NCBI RefSeq assembly: GCF_036227605.1
Contig: NZ_CP109487.1
Span: 682,001 to 746,000, forward strand
From: Streptomyces sp. NBC_01439
GTDB taxonomy: Bacteria > Actinomycetota > Actinomycetes > Streptomycetales > Streptomycetaceae
Direction: 5' to 3'
Length of the DNA: 64,000 bases
A model generated the notes under the pieces. It was given only the letters and a program-made list of their open reading frames with translations. It searched no databases and was not told where the DNA came from. This document shows, piece after piece, positions 36,011-44,494 of the stretch. Positions within the stretch are counted from its first letter, which is position 1, and each line of letters starts with the position of its first letter. The translations under genes were made by a program, and so were the position numbers.

Positions 36011-36428
36011 AGGAGGCGGCGAGGGAGATCTCGGTCGACTTGATCAGGGCGACGACGGAGGTACCGGAGGCCAGGCCCAGGGCCTCGACGGCGTCCTTGG
36101 TGATCGCGGCGGTCAACTCCCCGCCCTCGACGGAGACCTTCACCGAGCCCATGGCGCCACCGGTCGCGACGTCCGTGACGGTGCCGGCGATCTGGTTGCG
36201 GATGGAGATGCCCTCGACCGGACCGGTCGCGAGGGACACCTCGGTCGCCTTCACCAATGCCTTGACGGAGGAGCCCTCGGCGAGGCCGAGGTCCTTGACG
36301 GCGTCGGTGGTGATGGCGGCGGTGATGTCCTGACCGCCGACCAGGCGCACCTTCACCGAGGCCATGGCCTCGCCGGCGGTGACAGCGGTGACGGTGCCGG
36401 CGATCTGGTTGCGGATGGACAGGCTCAT
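36009..36428 (-). CDS. Di-Mop molbindin (molybdate-binding TOBE protein)
   Basis: 139 residues from the ATG at 36428. Two tandem TOBE/Mop repeats (about 1-68 and 73-139) each start SIRNQIAGTV and end in a xSVxALIKSTE/ALVKATE strand. Pairs of this type form small oligomers that bind molybdate or tungstate, and act as molybdate storage or homeostasis proteins in the cytosol. No DNA-binding domain, so it is not ModE. It heads toward moeA but the hairpin just after it limits read-through. Confidence 0.92.
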   Translation of the reverse strand: MSLSIRNQIAGTVTAVTAGEAMASVKVRLVGGQDITAAITTDAVKDLGLAEGSSVKALVKATEVSLATGPVEGISIRNQIAGTVTDVATGGAMGSVKVSVEGGELTAAITKDAVEALGLASGTSVVALIKSTEISLAAS

Positions 36429-36707
36429 GGAAAACACGCCTCACATGGTCGGAAACGGAACCGCAAGCACGTCTGTGACCTGCGTCATGGCCGAACGTAC
36501 CCGATGGATTAGCGGGGCCGGAGCGCACCCATCGCATTCGCCAACCGAATGGGCGCAACCTCCTCGCGCATTCCAGAAAGGCCCGATCTCCTCTTACTTT
36601 CTCGGCCCTCCAACTGCCTGAACTGGGACTTTTGACCCGGTTGGCGGAATCGGCACCCCATCGGGCAAGGCTCGACGAATTGCAGATGCCGGCCTCCTGA
36701 TGCCCCA

Positions 36708-37649
36708 TTGGCCTTGGAACCGGGTACCCGGTTGCTGGTACGGGCCGGCGGCGCCACCCCGGCAGCCCGGCCCGACACCGCCCCCGACCGCCCGCCGGTG
36801 GAACTCGCCCGGGCCGCCGGCTCCGACCCGCTCTTCGCCGGGGCCACCCGGCCCTCCCCGGCCCTCCGGCCGGCCTGCGACCCGCTGGAACTGCCCGCCG
36901 GCGCCGTGGTCCTGGCCTCCTGCGACGGGTATCCGGAGCAGGCGTTCCGGATCGGCACCAGCGCCTGGGGCGTCCGCTTCCTGCCGCAGGGACTCCCTCT
37001 GGACCCCTGGGGCGAGCAGCTCCTCGGCCGGTTCGCCACCCTCGTGGCCGCCCGCGCCGAACACACCGCCACCCGGGCCTTCTTCACCCGCCGGGCCGAC
37101 GCCTGGGAGGAGCGGTTCGCCTACCAGACCCCCGTCTACGAAGCGGCGATCGCCCGGCTGCGGCTGGCACCGGGCGGGCGGGCCCTCGACCTCGGCTGCG
37201 GCACCGGACGTGCGATGCCCGCGCTCCGGGCGCAGGTCGGACCCCGCGGCCAGGTGCTCGGCGTCGACCTCACCCCAGCGATGCTGGCCGCCGCCGCCCG
37301 GCACGGCCGCACCCGCCACGGGTCCCTCCTCGCCGCTGACTGCACCCGGCTCTCCTTGGCCTGCGCGTCCGTGGACGGCATCTTCTCGGCGGGGCTGCTC
37401 GACCACCTCCCGGACCCGACCGCCGCCCTGCGCGAATGGGCCCGCGTCACTGCGGCCGACGGCGTCCTGCTGCTCTTCCACCCGTCGGGCCGCGCGGAGC
37501 GCGCCGCCCGACACGGCCGCTCCCCCGGCCCCGACGACCTCCTCGCCGAGGGCAACCTCCGCCGCGCACTCGAGACCACGGGTTGGCAGCTGGAGGAGTA
37601 CGAGGACGCCGCCGGTCACTTCCTGGCCCGTGCGGTGCCGCTCGGCTAG
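36708..37649 (+). CDS. Chimera: amidotransferase C-terminal piece fused to a methyltransferase
   Basis: 313 residues from the TTG at 36708. Residues ~35-110 look like the C-terminal half of a class I glutamine amidotransferase (SDPLFAG, LPAGAVVLASCDGYPEQAFRIG, AWGVRFLPQ). The GATase Cys-bearing N-terminal half is missing and the catalytic HPE is LPQ. Residues ~125-313 are a complete class I methyltransferase: LDLGCGTGRAMPAL (motif I) with VLGVDLTPAML, and GLLDHLPDPTAALREWARV. I infer a deletion fusing two genes, with the methyltransferase possibly still active. The 5' region is AT-richer than its surroundings. Confidence 0.65.
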   Translation: MALEPGTRLLVRAGGATPAARPDTAPDRPPVELARAAGSDPLFAGATRPSPALRPACDPLELPAGAVVLASCDGYPEQAFRIGTSAWGVRFLPQGLPLDPWGEQLLGRFATLVAARAEHTATRAFFTRRADAWEERFAYQTPVYEAAIARLRLAPGGRALDLGCGTGRAMPALRAQVGPRGQVLGVDLTPAMLAAAARHGRTRHGSLLAADCTRLSLACASVDGIFSAGLLDHLPDPTAALREWARVTAADGVLLLFHPSGRAERAARHGRSPGPDDLLAEGNLRRALETTGWQLEEYEDAAGHFLARAVPLG

Positions 37650-37693
37650 GCCTCCCTTTCGGATCTCGTCGGCCGAGCCCGCGACGGCCGTGC

Positions 37694-39193
37694 TCAGAGG
37701 CGGTGGATCCGCTCGATGCCGTACCAGTTCGAGACGCAGGCCGCGACCCAGTCCCGCTCGTAGTCGGAGGTGAAGAAGGGTTCGGCCAGGCTCCCGATGT
37801 GCAGGGGGCGGTATCCGAGGTCGGTGGCGCCCGCCGCGGCTTCGGTCCGGATGCGGTGGTTCTGGGCGTCCCACGCCACCGCGCGGGTGACCGTGGCGGT
37901 GGTGAGCTGCTTGACGCTCGGGACGAGCACGGCCAGCGAGACCAGTGCCAGTCCGGCCGCGACCGCGATGCCCGCCGGCAGGGCCGCGCCGGCGATCCCC
38001 CGGCGCGCCAGGTACCGGCGGGCCCACACCCCCAGCAGGACGCCGTAGGCGCACAGCGCCAGTTCCATCGGTACGAGGTAGTTCGTCCAGGTGCGGGCGT
38101 ACGTCCAACCGGTCGGCCCGTAGCCGCTGCGCAGCCCCACCACCACCGCGAACGACCCCAGCACCACGACGAGCACCGGCAGCAACAGGAGGGCGACCAG
38201 CATCCTCCGCGGGACGGCCCGGCCCGATTCCCGTTTCCCGGGCGCGGGCACGGGCGCCGCGAGCCCGGCCCCCAGGCCCAGCAGGAGGCCGACGGCGGCG
38301 GCTCCGAGGTAGGCCCACTGGCCGGTGACCGTGTCCCACATGTGGAGCCAGTCCTCGTAAGTGCCGCGGAGTTCACCCGAGGAGAGCAGGGACTCCTTGG
38401 CCGGCTGCTGGGCGCGGCGCCACCGGGCGCCGGGGGACGTGGTGAGCACGATCAGCCCGCAGACGATCCCGGAGCACCAGAGCAGGCACCAGGTGAACGG
38501 GTGCCAGGTCCGCGCCAGCCCCAGGCGGGGCACGGCGAGCAGCCCCACGCAGGCCGCGAGGAGTCCGCTGACGAGGGAGAACGACTCGCTCAGCGTGCCG
38601 ACCGCGAACCCGATGAGGAACGCCGCGGCGAAGCCGCCCGCACGCACGGGGGCCCGGGGTTGGCGGACGGTCCAGATGCCCAGCAGCAGCGCCCACACTC
38701 CGATGACGCTCGGAACGGTGTGGGAGATCGTGGCCGGTGCCCACAGCAGGACCTGGTAACTGCGCGTGCCGCCGTAGTAGATCAGGGCCTGGACGGCCAG
38801 GGAGGCGGCGAACAGGAGCAACACCGGGGGTCTCACGCCGAGGCACCGCAGGAACTGGATCCCGAGCAGGACCAGGCCGACGGTGAAGGCGACGGCGATG
38901 GCGGTCGGCAGGATCTTCATCCCCGTGAGTCCGTCGCCGTAGACGAGTCCGCTCAGGAAGGCATTGGTGATCCGGCCGTTCTGGGTGGCGTAGAAGTCGT
39001 GCGTGATGCCGAGGACACCCAGATCGCGGGACTTCCATGCGGCGCACCAGTCGTCCGAGGTGGGCCGTAGGTAGAGGCCGAGGAAGCAGCCGACGGCGAT
39101 CAGGGCTCCGGCCGCCGCCACGAGGGAGCCGCCCGCGACCGGCAGGAGCCCACGGACGAACCGGCGGTTCCCCTCGGTCGAAGCAGTGCTCAT
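37694..39193 (-). CDS. DUF6056-like polytopic membrane protein
   Basis: 499 residues from the ATG at 39193 with about ten transmembrane helices. The N-terminal extracytoplasmic SDDWCAAWKS and NGRITNAFL (residues ~45-75) resemble the SDDY-bearing loop of DUF6056-type proteins, which look like lipid-linked sugar or polymer handling membrane proteins. C-terminal YERDWVAACVSNWYGIERIHRL is a soluble tail outside the membrane. No catalytic assignment. Divergent from the GH15-like gene. Confidence 0.65.
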   Translation of the reverse strand: MSTASTEGNRRFVRGLLPVAGGSLVAAAGALIAVGCFLGLYLRPTSDDWCAAWKSRDLGVLGITHDFYATQNGRITNAFLSGLVYGDGLTGMKILPTAIAVAFTVGLVLLGIQFLRCLGVRPPVLLLFAASLAVQALIYYGGTRSYQVLLWAPATISHTVPSVIGVWALLLGIWTVRQPRAPVRAGGFAAAFLIGFAVGTLSESFSLVSGLLAACVGLLAVPRLGLARTWHPFTWCLLWCSGIVCGLIVLTTSPGARWRRAQQPAKESLLSSGELRGTYEDWLHMWDTVTGQWAYLGAAAVGLLLGLGAGLAAPVPAPGKRESGRAVPRRMLVALLLLPVLVVVLGSFAVVVGLRSGYGPTGWTYARTWTNYLVPMELALCAYGVLLGVWARRYLARRGIAGAALPAGIAVAAGLALVSLAVLVPSVKQLTTATVTRAVAWDAQNHRIRTEAAAGATDLGYRPLHIGSLAEPFFTSDYERDWVAACVSNWYGIERIHRL

Positions 39194-39602
39194 CCACCAG
39201 TCCTTCGCAGCGAAGCGCGGCCGGACCGACGTCCAACGGCTCGTGCGCCTGCCGGTTCCGGTCACACCAATCTGCACGGTTCGCCGCTCACCGGCATCCG
39301 GGAGGAGGAGGTACGGGGTCGGGCCCGCGGGCCTCCTGCCGTGCGCCACCGGCGTCTTCTCCCCTGCTTCGGCAGCATCTGAGTCGCTGCATCGGTTACT
39401 CCGTCCGTTGCTCCGTGCGTGGTTCCGTGCGTGGTTCCGTGCGTTGCTGCGCCCGCTGCTCCGTACGGGAACGCGGGGCCCTTCGGGCCCTTCCCCTCCC
39501 GTCACCCGGGCGGCGGGCATGTCATGGCGGGCTCCGCACATCCGGCCCACGATGGGTGCTCCGGGGGGCCGCGCGCTCGGAAGCCCGACAGAAGGAGTGG
39601 CG
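39194..39602. other. 409-bp divergent intergenic region with repeats
   Basis: It holds the 12-bp repeats (39394-39465) and a small hairpin GGGCCC-TTC-GGGCCC (39476-39490). An RBS GAAGGAG is found 4 nt before the start of the GH15-like gene. A promoter for either gene was not recognised. Confidence 0.45.
39394..39465. repeat. Imperfect 12-bp tandem repeats (about six units)
   Basis: The best units CGTGGTTCCGTG (39418 and 39430) are identical; flanking units CGTTGCTCCGTG, CGTTGCTGCGCC and CGCTGCTCCGTA vary. It lies in the divergent spacer and could be a slippage-prone regulatory repeat. No ORF uses it. Confidence 0.75.
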
Positions 39603-41081
39603 ATGCCTGCTGCCCTGCTCGTCCGCTGGGCGGCCCTCGTAGCGTCCCTCGCGAGCGTCGCCCTCCCGGTGTGCGTCGCGGCGAGCCCCGTCGGCCGGCC
39701 CTCCGGGAAGGAGCGGACAGTCTACTTCGTCCGACCCCTCGGACACCAGAGCCACGGCGAAGCCGAGGGCCGCTACGCGCCCCTGTCGATGCTCGTCGCC
39801 CCCACCATCGGCCTCCTCTCCAACACCACCGCCGCCGAGGGCGTCACCTCTGCCGTCGCCGGGGGCGCGCGGTACGTCGAGCGGAGCCACGTACTGCGGC
39901 TGCTGTCCGGTCGGTGGAAATACCTCCCCGTCGGCCGGACGGCGTCGGTCGTGGCGGCCCCGGAGGACCCGACGGCCCGTCTGCAGATCGCGGAGAGCCG
40001 CGACTGGCTGGCCGGCGGCCGGGTGCCCGGCGACTCGGCGGCCCGGCGCGCGACGGCCGAGCGGGCCCTCCTGGCCATGCGCGCCCTGCTGCGGCCGAAC
40101 GGGGCCATGGCGGCGGGCTGGTCCCCCGGCTGGATGTACTCCTGGCCGCGCGACTCCAGCTTCGCCTCCGCCGCGTTCGCGCACACCGGCCACGACGCCG
40201 AGGCCTACCGGATCCTGCGCTACAGTGCCGCGACCCAGCGGGGGGACGGCACCTGGGACGCGCGGACGGAACTCGACGGATCCGGCCCCCCGGACAGCAG
40301 GCGGTGGCAGCTCGACGCCAACGGCTGGGTCCCCTGGGCCACCTGGCAGTGGTACCGGACGGCGCCTCTCGTCACTCGCCGCGCCCGGCTGACCGCCCTC
40401 TACCCGATGATCCGCAAGGCGGCCGACCGCTCGGCGGCCTCCCTCGGGCCGAACGGGCTGCCTCCGGCCTCCCCAGACTACTGGGAGGTGATGACGACCA
40501 CCGCCAACATCGGTACGGCCGCACCCTTGTTGGCCGGACTCCGCGCCGCCGCGGACCTCGCCGACGCGCTGGACCGGCCCGGGGACGCGGCCCGCTGGTC
40601 CGGCGCCGCCGGGCGGCTCTCCAGCGGGATCTCCCGGACGTTCGCCCCGCTCGGCTATCAGCGCACCGTCGACGGACAGCACGGACGGGACAGCGCGGTG
40701 GCCTTCATGGCGCCCCCCTTCAACACGGCCCCGGCCGACCTGCCCCGGGCGCTGGACACCACGTACGAGGCGCTGCTGCTGCCCAACGGGGGGCTCACTC
40801 CCGGGAACGATCCGACCGCGCCCTGGGGTGCGAACGCCTGGACCCCCAGTACGTCGTTCTTCGCCCTCGCATGGGCGGGCACCGGGCAGCCCGCGAAGGC
40901 CCGTCAGGTCCTGGACTGGGTCCTCGCCAAGCGGAACCCGCTCGGGGAGCTGCCCGAGAAGGTGGACCGGGCGGGCAGGCCTTCATCGGTCGCACCACTG
41001 GGCTGGACGGCCTCGATCGTCGTCCTCACGTTGGTGGCCCTCGATGGCGGGGGGCTCCCGACACCACCCCCGGGGCCGTAA
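39603..41081 (+). CDS. Secreted glycoside hydrolase family 15-like protein
   Basis: 492 residues, ATG at 39603 after GAAGGAG, with an N-terminal signal peptide (cleaved near CVAASP). An (alpha/alpha)6 barrel pattern is visible: GWSPGWMYSWPRDSSFASAAF near 180 (the GH15 W-PRD substrate subsite), RRWQLDANGW, DYWEV (near 298, catalytic-acid region), and GANAWTPSTSFFALAWAG near 420. Some streptomycete homologs are annotated as glucoamylase-like. It likely hydrolyses alpha-glucan or another polysaccharide. The second catalytic Glu was not pinned down. Confidence 0.8.
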   Translation: MPAALLVRWAALVASLASVALPVCVAASPVGRPSGKERTVYFVRPLGHQSHGEAEGRYAPLSMLVAPTIGLLSNTTAAEGVTSAVAGGARYVERSHVLRLLSGRWKYLPVGRTASVVAAPEDPTARLQIAESRDWLAGGRVPGDSAARRATAERALLAMRALLRPNGAMAAGWSPGWMYSWPRDSSFASAAFAHTGHDAEAYRILRYSAATQRGDGTWDARTELDGSGPPDSRRWQLDANGWVPWATWQWYRTAPLVTRRARLTALYPMIRKAADRSAASLGPNGLPPASPDYWEVMTTTANIGTAAPLLAGLRAAADLADALDRPGDAARWSGAAGRLSSGISRTFAPLGYQRTVDGQHGRDSAVAFMAPPFNTAPADLPRALDTTYEALLLPNGGLTPGNDPTAPWGANAWTPSTSFFALAWAGTGQPAKARQVLDWVLAKRNPLGELPEKVDRAGRPSSVAPLGWTASIVVLTLVALDGGGLPTPPPGP

Positions 41082-41121
41082 CGAAAGGGGCCCGTAGCCC
41101 CTCAGCCCTTCAGTCCTTCAG

Positions 41122-41206
41122 TCCTTTCGGCCCCTCGGTCCTTTCGGCCCCTCGGTCCTTTCGGCCCCTCGGTCCTTTCGGCCCCTCGGTCCTTTCGGCC
41201 CCTCCC
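41122..41206. repeat. 17-bp tandem repeat, five copies
   Basis: The unit TCCTTTCGGCCCCTCGG is repeated at 41122, 41139, 41156, 41173 and 41190; only the last two bases of the final copy differ. Looser CCTTCAGT repeats lead into it. It lies between converging genes. A perfect VNTR-type array, not a CRISPR (no spacers). Confidence 0.95.
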
Positions 41207-41222
41207 GCCTGCGGGCGCCGCC

Positions 41223-41729
41223 TCACTCGGGGTCCGTTCCGTCGCCCGGCGGCGGCGCGGTGCGCAGGCGCTCCAGCTCGTCGAGAAGCCGCTGGTACGC
41301 GTGCTTCTCGGCCGCCACCACGCGCGCGAGGGGGAGGTGGTGCGGATCCTGCCGGGACCGGGCCTCCTCGGCGGCGGCAGCGCGGAGTTCCCTCGCCCGG
41401 TCCAGTTCGTTCATCGCCGCCACGACGGCGACATCGAGCAGCTCGTGCTCCAGGGCCTGGGCGAAGGCCCGCTCCGTCGGCGCCGTGAGCCGGTCGAGGT
41501 CCTCCGCGCAGCCCTCCGGGGTCTGCGTCCGCCCACAGGCCCCGTCGAGATCGCGGGAGAGCGATCGGAGGCTCGTCCCGAGTTCCGGGTACGCCCGGTC
41601 GGGCCCGCTGTCGCCGCCGCAGCCGGCCACCAGGGCCGTACAGGCGGCGAGGGCGGCGAGGGCGGCAGCGGCGCGCAGCGTTGCGGGTCCTGCGCACCGG
41701 CGACGGCACGAGAGGAGAGGAGGGGTCAT
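41223..41729 (-). CDS. Putative lipoprotein
   Basis: 168 residues from the ATG at 41729. The signal peptide ends with the lipobox LVAGC (Cys about 37). The mature part is helical and acidic/basic mixed, with two Cys-containing segments (LDGACGRTQTPEGCAEDL) that could form a disulfide, and a coiled-coil-like C-terminus (LARVVAAEKHAYQRLLDELERL). Family not recognised. It is 150 bp downstream of the PIG-L gene on the same strand and could share its transcript. Confidence 0.7.
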   Translation of the reverse strand: MTPPLLSCRRRCAGPATLRAAAALAALAACTALVAGCGGDSGPDRAYPELGTSLRSLSRDLDGACGRTQTPEGCAEDLDRLTAPTERAFAQALEHELLDVAVVAAMNELDRARELRAAAAEEARSRQDPHHLPLARVVAAEKHAYQRLLDELERLRTAPPPGDGTDPE

Positions 41730-41872
41730 GGAAGCCCCGATCGCCCGTTGGTCCGAGTGCGGCCGCCCTGGCTGCGCGAGCTGGTCCGGCTGCCATCCTC
41801 GCCCGCTCCCCTCCGCCCTGCCACCCGGCGGCCGTGGGGGGGCGGGGCGGCGGGTGTGCGCTGCGGCGCAGG

Positions 41873-44014
41873 TCACCGCGGGGGCTGCCCCCCGGGGACG
41901 GCCGTGCCCGGGCGGCCGGCTTGCGCGAGCGTCCAGGGCTGGACGGCGCGGTGCCACGGGGCGGGGGTCCGGCTGCCGGGCAGGGTTGCGCCGCCCGCGG
42001 GGACCGTCGTGATGACGTGCAGGTCGGCGTCGAGGCCGAGCGCCGCGGCGACGGCCGTGCCGGCCCCCTCGGCCACACCGGCGGGGGCGCCCGTGTAGAG
42101 CATCTGGGACTCCTGCCAGGGCTGCGGACCGTCGGTGGCCGCGACGCCGACCGTGCCCGCGCCCGCCCGGCCCGCGAGCAGGTCTCCCGCGATGCCCACG
42201 GCACCGTAGCCGCCCAGGCCGCCCGCCTCGGCGACCGGGGAGAACTCCGGTGCGGTTCCGCCCGTGCGGGCCAGGCTCGTGGCGACGGTGCCGATGCCGG
42301 GCCGGCGGAAGAACAGGCGGACGCCGTCGCCCTCCGGACGCACCGAGAGCGCGCCCGTCGTCTGGGGCAGCCCGGTCGGGACGGGCCCGCCGAACGGGGC
42401 GCCCGGTGCCGGCTGGACCCAGGCCAGTACGGACCCGGCGGTGGCGGCGTACACGTGGCGCCGCCCCGACCCGTCGGTCGCGGTGACCGGATCGCCCTGG
42501 AGGCCGGCGCCGCCCAGGGCCTGCCACGCACCGAAGTCGCCGCCCGGGGTCTCCTGTGCCCGGGCGCGCAGCGTCCGGCGGGAGTCGCGGACGTAGACCG
42601 TCATCCGGCCCTCGGGGTCCACGGCGACGGACGGCCCGCTGATGGCCGAGGTGCCGGACCTGTCCACGGTGTCCGGGGTGCCGAGCGAGCGCCACGGGCC
42701 GAATCCGCCGTCGACCTCGCTCTGGACGGCGTAGACGATTTCCCGGCCGTACTCCTCGGGCGTCGCGCCCAGGGTGGTGCGGGTGGCGAACACGCCGATC
42801 CGACCGTCCCAGAGGCGGACGGCCGCCGCCCCCGAGTCGATGCCGTCGCCGGGCAGGAACTCGGGGCCCTGCCAGAGGGCCTGCGGGCCGCTGCGCGACC
42901 AGTAGGCCATGCGGCCGTCCAGCGCGGCGAAGGCCCACAGCCGTCCGGAGACGCCCTCGGTCATCCACGAGGTGCCGTCCCCGCGGCTGTAGCGGATGGT
43001 CTGGTTCCAGCCGGCGCCGGTGGGCCGGGTCGCGGTTTTGCGGTCGCCGCAGCCGGCGGGGCTGCCGCACCAGTCCTGGTGGTCGGTCCAGGCGTAGGTC
43101 TTCAGGTAGCCGAGCTTCTCCTCGGCGGTCTGCGGGTCGAGCGTCGGGGGCAGTGAGCTGTTCGGGTAGCTCACGTAGTTCTGGACCGAGAAGTGCGGCC
43201 GGGCCGTGGTCTTCGCGTAGCGCTCGGCGGCGGCCTGCACGAAGCGGGCGCCGTACATGTGGTCCTGGTGGTCGAGGAAGGCACCGCCGCCCTCCGCCCT
43301 GCCGGGGGTCGGGTCCTGCGTCCGTATCGTCGTCGGCCGGTACGTCTCGAACACTCCCGCGATGGCGGCCACGGCCTGGTCCTTGGTGTAGGAGAACCAG
43401 TCCTTGACCGGGGTTCCGGAGGTCAGCTGGGCGCCCAGGGCGGGGGTCCGGCCGTCCCACAGGCCGCGGAGGCTCTCCGGATTGTCCCCGGAAATGCTGC
43501 GGGCCTCGCGCAGCTCCATCCACACGAGGTTGACCTGGGGCCGGGCGACCAGGACGTCCACCTCGGCGCTGCCGCCGCCGGCGGTGGGTACGGCCTTGCG
43601 CTGCCACGCGCTGGTGCGGTCGCCGGTGGCCATCTGCGCGTAGGCGGCGCGTATGCCGTTCTGCCGGGCCTCCGCGTAGGCGGCCCGGTCGGCGGGACCG
43701 GCGGCGTCCTGCAGGTGCGGGCTGTGGGCCTCGTTCCTGCCGTCGGACTCGCCGGAGGTCAGGTAGACGGTGGTGACCTTGATGCCCGTCGATATGGAGC
43801 GGCTGAGGTCGGGGTTCATGAAGAAGAGGTCGTCGTCGGGGTGCGCGACGACCTGGAGGGCGGAGCCCTCGGTCACGCTCGGGGCGACCACCACCTCGGG
43901 CGCCGGCTGCGGGTGCTCGGTCCCGTGTCCGTAGGCCCAGGCCGTCACGCCGGCGGTGCCGACGGAGAACGCGGCGAGCAGGGCCGCGAGTCGGGTGCGG
44001 CGGGCCAGGGACAT
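41873..44014 (-). CDS. Secreted PIG-L family deacetylase with a C-terminal beta-propeller-like region
   Basis: 713 residues from the ATG at 44014 with a signal/anchor segment near 7-25. The PIG-L domain (about 50-330) has AHPDDDL (Zn ligands) and TSGESDGRN, then LDHQDHMYGARF supplying the HxxH His. These enzymes remove N-acetyl groups from GlcNAc-type sugars. Residues ~340-713 carry repeats of the type FGPWRSLG, DFGAWQALGG, and VYVRDSRRTLRAR, as in sugar-binding PLL-like propellers. A candidate extracellular sugar deacetylase with a carbohydrate-binding tail. Confidence 0.85.
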   Translation of the reverse strand: MSLARRTRLAALLAAFSVGTAGVTAWAYGHGTEHPQPAPEVVVAPSVTEGSALQVVAHPDDDLFFMNPDLSRSISTGIKVTTVYLTSGESDGRNEAHSPHLQDAAGPADRAAYAEARQNGIRAAYAQMATGDRTSAWQRKAVPTAGGGSAEVDVLVARPQVNLVWMELREARSISGDNPESLRGLWDGRTPALGAQLTSGTPVKDWFSYTKDQAVAAIAGVFETYRPTTIRTQDPTPGRAEGGGAFLDHQDHMYGARFVQAAAERYAKTTARPHFSVQNYVSYPNSSLPPTLDPQTAEEKLGYLKTYAWTDHQDWCGSPAGCGDRKTATRPTGAGWNQTIRYSRGDGTSWMTEGVSGRLWAFAALDGRMAYWSRSGPQALWQGPEFLPGDGIDSGAAAVRLWDGRIGVFATRTTLGATPEEYGREIVYAVQSEVDGGFGPWRSLGTPDTVDRSGTSAISGPSVAVDPEGRMTVYVRDSRRTLRARAQETPGGDFGAWQALGGAGLQGDPVTATDGSGRRHVYAATAGSVLAWVQPAPGAPFGGPVPTGLPQTTGALSVRPEGDGVRLFFRRPGIGTVATSLARTGGTAPEFSPVAEAGGLGGYGAVGIAGDLLAGRAGAGTVGVAATDGPQPWQESQMLYTGAPAGVAEGAGTAVAAALGLDADLHVITTVPAGGATLPGSRTPAPWHRAVQPWTLAQAGRPGTAVPGGQPPR

Positions 44015-44110
44015 GTACGGCGCCTTGGGGGTCGGTCCGGTGCGGCGATCCGCCCGGGAGGTCGATCGGTGCCCCGATGGCTCCACTGCTTCCGGAGACG
44101 ACCGGGGCCG

Positions 44111-44138
44111 ATTATGTCCCGCACGTTCGGGGCTGACA
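44111..44138 (-). promoter_or_regulatory. Possible promoter of the PIG-L gene
   Basis: On the minus strand a -10 CATAAT (44116-44111) sits 16 bp after a weak -35 TGTCAG (44138-44133). It lies about 100 bp before the PIG-L ATG. The -10 is good for a streptomycete; the -35 is poor. Confidence 0.45.
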
Positions 44139-44350
44139 CACCCTCAAGTCACATATGACCAGAAAGGGAGTTGTAGAAGGAATGGGCAATTTTGTCCCTT
44201 TTGTCGACTGGCGTGCAGTTGGGCCTGAAAACCGGCCGGATCCGGTGTATGCGCCGGCCACCTGCGGGTTGCCCGGGATCGGTGGGACCGTCGAGCGCGG
44301 CGGCCCCTTCCCCGCCGACCCCGCACAAGTGGTGCATTCCACACGCCGAC

Positions 44351-44380
44351 CGACCGGCACCGACCGGCACCGACCGGCAC
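44351..44380. repeat. 10-bp tandem repeat, three perfect copies
   Basis: The unit CGACCGGCAC is repeated three times, with partial units at both ends. It is intergenic. No function is apparent. Confidence 0.9.
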
Positions 44381-44494
44381 CGGCAGGCGTCTGCAGTGAC
44401 GCGGCTCTCACTGACCGCAGAGGAGGTCCCCCGGGCTCGGGAGCCGTCTGCGGATCCCGTCGCTGAACGCCGCGGGTCGACCGGCCGGAGACCT

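Larger units (their letters stand above)
44015..44494. other. 480-bp region upstream of the PIG-L gene
   Basis: Apart from the promoter at 44111-44138, it has a low-GC block at 44150-44215 (AGAAAGGGAGTTG..., TTTTGTCCCTTTTGTCG), unusual for this genome, and a 10-bp tandem repeat at 44351-44380. I see no credible gene. Confidence 0.5.

Noticed and set aside
41122..41206. CRISPR-like array
   Set aside because: Units are contiguous without spacers, are only 17 bp long and are not palindromic; no cas genes are present.
44150..44215. AT-rich block as an attachment site or mobile element edge
   Set aside because: No direct repeat partner, no tRNA and no integrase were found in the window.
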